DNA of 64,000 nucleotides from NCBI GenBank assembly GCA_035638575.1, contig DASQZT010000098.1:1-64000 (forward strand), given 5' to 3'. Positions 58,684 through 64,000 of this stretch are shown here, in pieces; the stretch's first letter is position 1; each line of letters begins with the position of its first letter. Both the position numbers and the translations under genes were made by a program. Origin of the DNA: DASQZT01 sp035638575. GTDB taxonomy: Bacteria; Acidobacteriota; Terriglobia; Bryobacterales; Bryobacteraceae. The notes beneath the pieces are model-generated. The model had not been told where the DNA came from. It made no database searches and was given only the letters and a program-made list of their open reading frames with translations.

Positions 58684-59049
58684 TTATTCTTCGTCCCGGT
58701 GTACGCTGGCGCGGGAGAAGGCCGGGATGCAGACCGTGAGGTAATCTGCCCCGCCCTCATCGGGGGTAGAGTAGCGCACCCACTCGCCGGGATTGACGTC
58801 CAGAGCCTGGCCGGCCAGCACGTCCAGGGCGCCCTTGCTGTGCTCCACCTGGAGCCGTCCTTTGTACACCAGCCTGTATTCGCGGTAGTCGGAGTATTGG
58901 CCGTGGCCGACCCAGCCGGCAGGTGAGTGTACCAGGGTGATGGAGATTTTGGAGTCTCCGGTGTTGACCAGGCCAACGTACTCGTCGGCGAACTTGGTGA
59001 TGTTGCCGACACTGGATATAGGCGTTGCAGAGGCAATCAACTTGGGCAC
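58684..59049 (-). CDS. Cupin-fold protein with mannose-isomerase-like pattern
   Basis: A 121-residue, single-domain cupin. The double-stranded beta-helix pattern is visible: SDYREYRLVYKGRLQVEHSK followed by VNPGEWVRYSTP. The metal-ligand histidines of the first cupin motif are mostly replaced, so it may lack a catalytic metal. The start is a GTG at 59049 with a strong AAGGAGG-type site six bases upstream (59053-59061). The next gene upstream on the strand is a mannose-1-phosphate guanylyltransferase, a family in which some members carry a C-terminal cupin, so a functional link to nucleotide-sugar metabolism is possible. Confidence 0.65.
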   Translation of the reverse strand: MPKLIASATPISSVGNITKFADEYVGLVNTGDSKISITLVHSPAGWVGHGQYSDYREYRLVYKGRLQVEHSKGALDVLAGQALDVNPGEWVRYSTPDEGGADYLTVCIPAFSRASVHRDEE

Positions 59050-59196
59050 GAATTCCTCCTTGCAGATCTTTATATTACCTTTCCTGGCCGTGGCACCGGA
59101 ACGGCCGGCCCCGGGGCGTCCGCTCCGCACATCCGCCTGCGGCAGAACGGCGTGCTCTCTTTGCAGAAGCGGCGCTGGGTAGAGACAGCGCGTTCC

Positions 59197-60273
59197 CTAC
59201 AGCAGATCTTCGCGGTTCCGCTGCTCGAGCGTTTTGAGGATCTCTCCGACGCGCTGCGCGCAGTCGCGCGAGGCCACCAGCAGCGCATCGGGCGTGTCCA
59301 CCACGATCAGGCCGTTCACCCCCAGCAGGGCCACCACTTTGCCCGGAGCGTCCACCAGGTTGTTCCGCGCATCCAGGCAGATGGTGTCCTGCCCCACCAC
59401 GTTGCCGCCGGCATCGCGCGGCAGCAGCTCGTAGACGGCGTTCCAACTCCCCACGTCGTTCCAGCCGAAATCGCCGGCCGGCACACCGCTGACTTTATCG
59501 GCTCTCTCCATGACTGCGAAATCGATGGAAATGTTGTCGCAAAGCGGAAAGGCCTCTTTGAGCTTTTCGGCAAAGCTGTCCTCGCCGAAGCGCGGCAGGG
59601 AAGCCAGGATGGCCGCGGTTCTGGGAAGATGGCGCCGCAACTGCTCCAGCAACACATCCGCGCGCCAGAAAAACATGCCGGAATTCCAATAGAAATGGCC
59701 CGCCGCGACGTAGCGTTTGGCTTTTCTCAGCTCGGGTTTCTCGTGGAAACGGAGCACGGGAACCGGCCCCGCGGCGCCGGGCAACGTACCACGTGGAAAC
59801 TCGATGTAGCCGTAGCCGGTCTCCGGCCAACGCGGCTGGATCCCGACCACCATCAGGTGCCCGCGCGCGGCGCCCTTCAGCGCGGACTTCAGCACCGAGC
59901 GGTAGACCGCGGGCTTCGCCACCACGTGATCGGAAGGAAACACGCCCATGATCGCGTCCGCATCGATGGAGTGGAGGATATGGGCGGCCAGCCCGATCGC
60001 CGGCGCGGTATTGCGCTGCGCGGGCTCCGCCAGCACCTGGTTCGGTGGGATCTCCGGCAGTTGCTCCAGGATGGTGTCGCGCAGATGTTCGTTGGTCAGA
60101 ATCCAAAGCCGCTCGGGCGGGATCACGGGCGCCAGGCGGTCCACCGTCGCCTGGATCAGCGAACGGTCTCCCACCACGTTGAGGACCTGCTTGGCGGAGC
60201 GTTTGCGGCTCCGGGGCCAGAAGCGCGTGCCACGTCCGCCGGCCAGGATCAAGCCGTAATGATGTCGATTCAT
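59197..60273 (-). CDS. manC: Mannose-1-phosphate guanylyltransferase
   Basis: A 358-residue nucleotidyltransferase. The N-terminal signature LILAGGRGTRFWPRSRKRSA includes the GxGxRxxP-type loop and its lysine. AEPAQRNTAPAIGLAA and VFPSDHVV are typical of GDP-mannose pyrophosphorylases, as are FHEKPE and YWNSGMFFW. It makes GDP-mannose for polysaccharides. Unlike bifunctional ManC/AlgA it lacks the isomerase cupin domain. Its ATG immediately follows the lepB stop (TAG at 60274-60276), so the two are co-transcribed. Confidence 0.93.
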   Translation of the reverse strand: MNRHHYGLILAGGRGTRFWPRSRKRSAKQVLNVVGDRSLIQATVDRLAPVIPPERLWILTNEHLRDTILEQLPEIPPNQVLAEPAQRNTAPAIGLAAHILHSIDADAIMGVFPSDHVVAKPAVYRSVLKSALKGAARGHLMVVGIQPRWPETGYGYIEFPRGTLPGAAGPVPVLRFHEKPELRKAKRYVAAGHFYWNSGMFFWRADVLLEQLRRHLPRTAAILASLPRFGEDSFAEKLKEAFPLCDNISIDFAVMERADKVSGVPAGDFGWNDVGSWNAVYELLPRDAGGNVVGQDTICLDARNNLVDAPGKVVALLGVNGLIVVDTPDALLVASRDCAQRVGEILKTLEQRNREDLL

Positions 60274-61074
60274 CTAATTGAGTGGGTAGCCGTGAATCAA
60301 GCGCAAGGTCCGCCGCCAGCGCGTCTTGGTCGGAAAGTGCAAGATCAGATCCACAAGATGGGTGACGCTGATCGAAGGATCGGACAGCGCCTCGGTGGGC
60401 GCATCGTAGGACCAGTAGATTACCAGCGGCTTCCCGATAATGTTGTCCCGCGGCACAAATCCCCAGTAACGGCTGTCCAGCGAGGAATCGCGGTTATCGC
60501 CCATGGCGAAGATCGTGTCCGGCGGCACCACCACTTCGCCCGACTGCACGTGATTCATCAACATATCGATGGCGCTCTCGGCCACGTGGACGTTGGGCTC
60601 GCCGGGGAAATTGTCGCGATAGGAATCGATGTACTCGGTCTTGTGGTAAACGTACGGCTCGACGGCGCGGTGCCCGTTCAAAACCAACTGCTTGTCCACC
60701 AGGCGGATGCGGTCGCCGGGGACGCCGATGGCGCGCTTGACGAAAGTCTGCCGGATGTCCACGGGGTAGCGGAACACGATGATGTCGCCGCGCTTGATCC
60801 CGGTATAAGGCAGGATGTGCCTGGAAACCGGGTCCGCGGGCGAGTAAGCCAGCTTGTCGACCAGCAGGTGGTCGCCGATCAGCAAGGTGTCTTCCATGGA
60901 ACCGGTCGGTATGACGAACGCCTGCACCAGCGTAGTCGTGCCGAACAGCAGCAGAATGATGGTGACGGTCCACTCCGCGATGAAGCCGCGCTGCGGCTCC
61001 GCCCGGCGGTATTCGACCGGTTCCGCGCGCTCGGTTTCTTCGACGACTAGGTTGTCCTGCTCCGGGTCCACCAA
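60274..61074 (-). CDS. lepB: Signal peptidase I
   Basis: A 266-residue membrane peptidase. One main membrane segment (VTIILLLFGTTTLVQAFVIP) ends at the catalytic serine box PTGSMEDTLL. Box C/D carries the general-base lysine in TFVKRAIGVPGD, and box E is MGDNRDSSLDSRYWG. It cleaves signal peptides at the outer face of the inner membrane. The start is a TTG at 61074 or the GTG just after it; both give a 30-residue acidic cytoplasmic N-terminus. It is followed directly by manC. Confidence 0.95.
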   Translation of the reverse strand: MVDPEQDNLVVEETERAEPVEYRRAEPQRGFIAEWTVTIILLLFGTTTLVQAFVIPTGSMEDTLLIGDHLLVDKLAYSPADPVSRHILPYTGIKRGDIIVFRYPVDIRQTFVKRAIGVPGDRIRLVDKQLVLNGHRAVEPYVYHKTEYIDSYRDNFPGEPNVHVAESAIDMLMNHVQSGEVVVPPDTIFAMGDNRDSSLDSRYWGFVPRDNIIGKPLVIYWSYDAPTEALSDPSISVTHLVDLILHFPTKTRWRRTLRLIHGYPLN

Positions 61075-61214
61075 TATTCATTCTATCGGAATCCCTGCTA
61101 TTCTGTTGAGTGTTCCGCGCCGGAAGCCGGCCGGATCGCCGAGGCTTCCGTTTGAGTTCCACCGCCGCCCGACTCACGTTTTCTCCCGATGCCGCCCGAA
61201 GGCGCCGCTCGGTA

Positions 61215-61547
61215 ATGCTGGTGTTTGCCTGCACCGTCCTGGGGGCCGCCGCGCAGATCCTGATGAAAATCGGGATGGGCCACTTCGAGCCGCGCGTGCT
61301 GGCCATCGTGACCAACGTGCCGCTGGTTCTGGGCTACGTCCTGTACGGCGTCAACACGCTGATGATGGTCCTGGCGTTGCGCGAAGGAGAGCTTTCCATG
61401 CTGTACCCGATCATCGCCCTGACGTACGTGTGGGTGACCCTGCTCTCGTATGCGCTGCTTCCCGAAAAGCCGAACCTGTATAAGAACGTCGGGATCGCGA
61501 CGATCGTGATCGGGGTGGCCGTGCTGGGCCGCGGGGGGCGGAAGTGA
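61215..61547 (+). CDS. Small four-helix DMT/SMR-type transporter subunit (first of a pair)
   Basis: A 110-residue protein with four hydrophobic segments (LVFACTVLGAAAQILMKIGM, then VTNVPLVLGYVLYGVNTLMM). AQILMKIG and LSMLYPIIALTYVWVTLLSY are the usual EamA/SMR patterns. The ATG at 61215 is preferred; a TTG at 61152 would add 21 charged residues. Its stop overlaps the start of a second, related gene (GTGA). Paired small transporters of this kind act as heterodimers, for example in flipping lipid-linked sugars (ArnE/ArnF), which would fit the nearby manC. Confidence 0.8.
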   Translation: MLVFACTVLGAAAQILMKIGMGHFEPRVLAIVTNVPLVLGYVLYGVNTLMMVLALREGELSMLYPIIALTYVWVTLLSYALLPEKPNLYKNVGIATIVIGVAVLGRGGRK

Positions 61548-61897
61548 ATACGGTGCTTCTGAGATCCATGCTGCTGGTGTTTGCCGCTTCGGTCCTCGGC
61601 TCGTTCGGCGCGGTTTTCCTGAAGCTGGGGTCGGCCCGGATTACGCGGTCGCTACTCAGCTTTGCCAACCGCGGCGTGGTCCTGGGCGTGGCGCTGTTCT
61701 TGTTCTCTTCGGTTTTCTACGCGCTGGGAATCAAGGGCGGGCAGCTTTCGGTGCTGTACCCCATGGTCTCTCTCGGGTACATCTGGACGCTCCTGTGGGC
61801 CAGGCTGTTTTTCAAGGAACCGTTCACCCGGCAGAAATTCCTGGGGCTGGCGCTGATTCTGCTGGGCGTGTTCTTCGTGGGGCTGGGAAGCTCGTAA
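61544..61897 (+). CDS. Small four-helix DMT/SMR-type transporter subunit (second of a pair)
   Basis: A 117-residue protein with four hydrophobic segments (MLLVFAASVLGSFGAVFLKL, then GVALFLFSSVFYALGIKGG). LSVLYPMVSLGYIWTLLWAR matches the equivalent block of the upstream partner, so the two are diverged duplicates. GTG start overlapping the partner stop. They probably form a heterodimer. The cargo is unknown; a lipid-linked sugar is plausible from the context, while drug export is the alternative. Confidence 0.8.
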   Translation: MNTVLLRSMLLVFAASVLGSFGAVFLKLGSARITRSLLSFANRGVVLGVALFLFSSVFYALGIKGGQLSVLYPMVSLGYIWTLLWARLFFKEPFTRQKFLGLALILLGVFFVGLGSS

Positions 61898-61939
61898 GCG
61901 TCAGGTCAGCGTTGGCCTCAAGGCCAGTGCGCGGAAATC

Positions 61940-63366
61940 TCATCCCGCGCTGAGGACCTTGCGGGTGGGCAGCCCCGCCGCGGCCCAGGCGTCGTATCCG
62001 CCCAGCACGTTCATCAGCCGCTTGAACCCGTGAGCAGCCAGCAGGCTGCAGGCGATCGCGCTGCGATAGCCGCTCTTGCAGTGAACCGCCGTAAGACGAT
62101 TCGGGTCGACTGATGCCACCTCCGCGCGCAATCCGTCGAGAGGCCGCAACAGGGCACCCGGGATGTGCCCCTGGTCCCGCTCGGACCGGCGGCGGACATC
62201 CACGATGCACAGCTCCGGGTTTGCCGCCATTTCGCCGCTCAGCTCCTGCACCGGACCTGATCGATGAAGTCCAGCGGCAAACTCACGCGCGCCCAGCCGG
62301 CGATGCCATCGTCCAGCATGCCCACCACGCGCTCGATTCCCACGCGGGCCAGGCGAATGCGGGCCTCATCCGCGGCCTTGCGGTCCTCCGCGACCAGGAT
62401 GAGTTCGCGATCCAGCCCCAGGATGGCGCTGGCCCACGCCGCAAACTGCCCGCCCAGTCCAATCTGGATCGAGCCGGGGATGTGGCCCGAGCAGAACAGC
62501 GTCGCATTGCGGGTGTCGAGCAGGGCCGCGCCCTGCCGCTGCCGCCCGAGCACTTCCGCCGGAGGCAGCGCCGGCACGGGCGGCAGATCCTCCAGCGGCG
62601 CCGCGCCGTGGCGGTTGGCATCCCACGTCGCGCTGGAAGTACTCGGGCCGCGGGGGAAGGTCGTGCGTCATCAGCTGGATGAACTGCTCCCGCGCCATGG
62701 GTTGCAACGCGTAGTTGGAGAGGCGCTCGCGGCCTATGGTCGAGCTGCGGTCGGCGCCGATGTTCCGCCCGCACATGGAGCCCGCCCCGTGCGCCGGATA
62801 GACGCGCACCTCGTCCGGCAGCGCCAGCAACTTCCGGGGCAGGCTGTATACAGCATCCCGGCAAGTTCCTGTGGCGTGTGGTTGTCGGCGAGATCCGGCC
62901 TTCCCACGTCGCCGATGAACAGTGTGTCGCCGGTCAGCGCGGCGGCCGGCCCGCCTCCGCGCTCCAGATCGATGACCACCACGCTGATGCTCTCCAGAGT
63001 GTGGCCGGGCGTCTCGAGGAACCGCAGCCGGCACTTGCCGAATTCGATTTCGTCGCCGTCCCGCACCCCCCGGTGCGGGAAGGTTGCGCCGGAGCCTTCC
63101 CCAATGTAGATGGTGGCGCCGGTGCGCTGAGCCAGTTCCTGGTGGCCCGAAACAAAATCGGCGTGCAAGTGGGTCTCGATAATATGGGCGATCCGCAGCC
63201 CCTGCTGCCGCGCCGTCTCCAGATAAGGGTCGACGTCGCGCTGCGGATCCACCACGGCGGCAATGCCATCCGACCCGATCAGGTAGGAGGCATGTGCCAG
63301 GCATCCCAGGTAAAACTGTTCGAACGTCACCTGTGAAGCGTAGGCCAAGCGCGGGCCGGAATGCAA
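61940..63366 (-). pseudogene. MBL-fold hydrolase with two rhodanese domains, broken by three frameshifts
   Basis: The reconstructed product is an ETHE1/CstB-like sulfur enzyme: LGCLAHASYLIGSDGIAAVV, the metal motif THLHADFVSG, FLETPGHTLESI and ALTGDTLFIGDVGRPDLAD. After a one-base loss near 62850 it continues SLPRKLLALPDEVRVYPAHG. After an extra G near 62622 the first rhodanese domain follows (DTRNATLFCSGHIPGS). After another one-base loss near 62250 the second follows, with the active Cys in VHCKSGYRSA. Each shift is fixable by one base. The first rhodanese domain lacks an active-site Cys. The TTG start at 63366 has an AAGGAGG site. The pieces could be expressed separately, but loss of function is likelier. 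Confidence 0.7.
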
Positions 63367-63377
63367 GGGAACCTCCT

Positions 63378-64000
63378 TCACTGCCGCCGCAACAGTTCCA
63401 CCCCGTCGATCCATGCGGTTCCGCCGATCTTGTTGTCGAATTTCCACGATGGCTCGCGGAACACCTGCACCCGAACGAGATTAGTCCCCCGGGGCACAGT
63501 GAAATCGGAATGAACCTGCACCCAGTCCGCCGTTCCGGCGAGCGGAGCGGTGCGAACATCGAGCCTAGACGGCGATTCGGGATCGAACACGCGCATAGCG
63601 ATGCCACGGTCCGTGGTGATCCCCGCAACTTTGATCCAGGCACTGAGCCGGAACGCGCCCGCCGTGACGACCGCCGCCTGGGACACGCCCTGGTAGTTCA
63701 GGTTATCGGTCCCGTCAAACTGAATCCGCAGGGACCAGCGGCCTTCGCGCGCGGCGGTGGAGTCGCGCTCTTCGCTCACGTGTTCGGCACCGGACGGCGT
63801 CCAATCGAAAACGCAGGAAGGAATGCCCGGGCCGGAAAACTCGCTTTCGAAGCCGCCGTTGCGCAGGAGGTGCACGCCGCCGCCGGCGTATGCGGACCAG
63901 GCGGCCGCGGCCTCGGCATAGAGACGGCCGGCCAGCAGAAAATCGACGTACCGCGCGGCGAGCGGCCTGGTTGCGTACCCGCGAGACTCCATCCATTGCC
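63378..64000 (-). CDS. Partial TPR/EPS-type protein (N-terminus off window)
   Basis: The minus-strand frame stays open to the window edge, with about 205 codons visible. The first 40 visible residues look like the end of a helical-repeat region (LAARYVDFLLAGRLYAEAAA). From LLRNGGFESEFSGPGIPSCV, then FDWTPSG, a beta-rich jelly-roll-like domain runs to the C-terminus (WSLRIQFDGTDNLNYQGVSQ, then FRLSAWIKVAGITTDRGIAM). The same order, helical repeats then N-x-x-F...FDW...R-L-x-x, is seen in the protein at 733-1956. That one precedes an O-antigen ligase, so this may be part of a second polymer cluster. The stop lies 11 bases before the broken hydrolase start. Confidence 0.6.
   Translation of the reverse strand, partial: QWMESRGYATRPLAARYVDFLLAGRLYAEAAAAWSAYAGGGVHLLRNGGFESEFSGPGIPSCVFDWTPSGAEHVSEERDSTAAREGRWSLRIQFDGTDNLNYQGVSQAAVVTAGAFRLSAWIKVAGITTDRGIAMRVFDPESPSRLDVRTAPLAGTADWVQVHSDFTVPRGTNLVRVQVFREPSWKFDNKIGGTAWIDGVELLRRQ

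Noticed and set aside
58927..61050. Open frame of 707 codons on the plus strand opposite manC and lepB
   Set aside because: Shadow of two well-supported genes.
1..64000. tRNA, rRNA, CRISPR arrays, transposases, integrases and prophage genes
   Set aside because: I scanned for T-loop sequences, regularly spaced repeats and DDE or tyrosine/serine recombinase motifs and saw none. Decayed fragments exist, but no mobile-element gene explains them.

Overview
The window looks like a chromosomal segment of an Acidobacteriota, most likely a Solibacter/Bryobacter-type lineage. This is inferred from gene content, not from any search. Pointers are a secreted protein with a TIGR03437-like domain, a TIGR03435-like lipid-free secreted protein, a very large Oar-type TonB receptor with an N-terminal carboxypeptidase-regulatory domain, two Ser/Thr kinases, uniformly high GC, and frequent GTG/TTG starts. 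I see no rRNA, tRNA, CRISPR array, prophage or intact insertion sequence.

Layout. 1-7.6 kb: exopolysaccharide-type genes (FecR-like, TPR protein, O-antigen ligase, J-domain membrane protein), a fossil of a CpsB-type tyrosine phosphatase, and a CHASE2 kinase with a sigma-54 activator. 7.7-14.7 kb: a TIGR03437 protein, then a tightly overlapped minus-strand operon mazG - GNAT acyltransferase - N-succinylamino acid racemase/OSBS - MFS - SDR. 14.7-20.8 kb: non-coding DNA, decayed fragments, a methyltransferase with an extra Ig-like tail, and a kinase-TPR protein. 20.7-24.9 kb: a tetrahaem cytochrome - FeS - NrfD module. 25-29 kb: a second kinase, an aquaglyceroporin, an AtuA-like domain, and a crotonase interrupted in frame by a hairpin repeat. 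29-36.7 kb: SMC, a BrnT/BrnA-like pair, a scrap zone of broken genes, an orphan HigA, a TIGR03435 protein and a dienelactone hydrolase. 37-41.7 kb: alr and the rpoN - hpf - rapZ cluster. 41.8 kb: a GH36-like hydrolase.

The most interesting block is 44.0-52.2 kb. It is a co-directional, partly overlapping run of an unknown coiled-coil protein, a PspA/IM30 protein, a solute-binding protein fused to an OmpA peptidoglycan-binding domain, an ABC permease, an ABC ATPase with an unusual insert, a membrane coiled-coil protein, a PAS histidine kinase and a sigma-54 response regulator. I read it as a candidate envelope-maintenance/ABC system under sigma-54 control; its substrate and job are unknown.

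The right end holds a four-domain cytochrome c, an ICMT-like methyltransferase, the large TonB receptor, a cupin, manC, lepB, a pair of small DMT transporters, a metallo-beta-lactamase/rhodanese gene broken by three frameshifts, and a partial gene whose C-terminal domain resembles that of the TPR protein at the left end. Recurring themes are sigma-54 control (rpoN with a GG-N10-GC promoter candidate, plus two activators), decayed gene fragments, and palindromic intergenic repeats.
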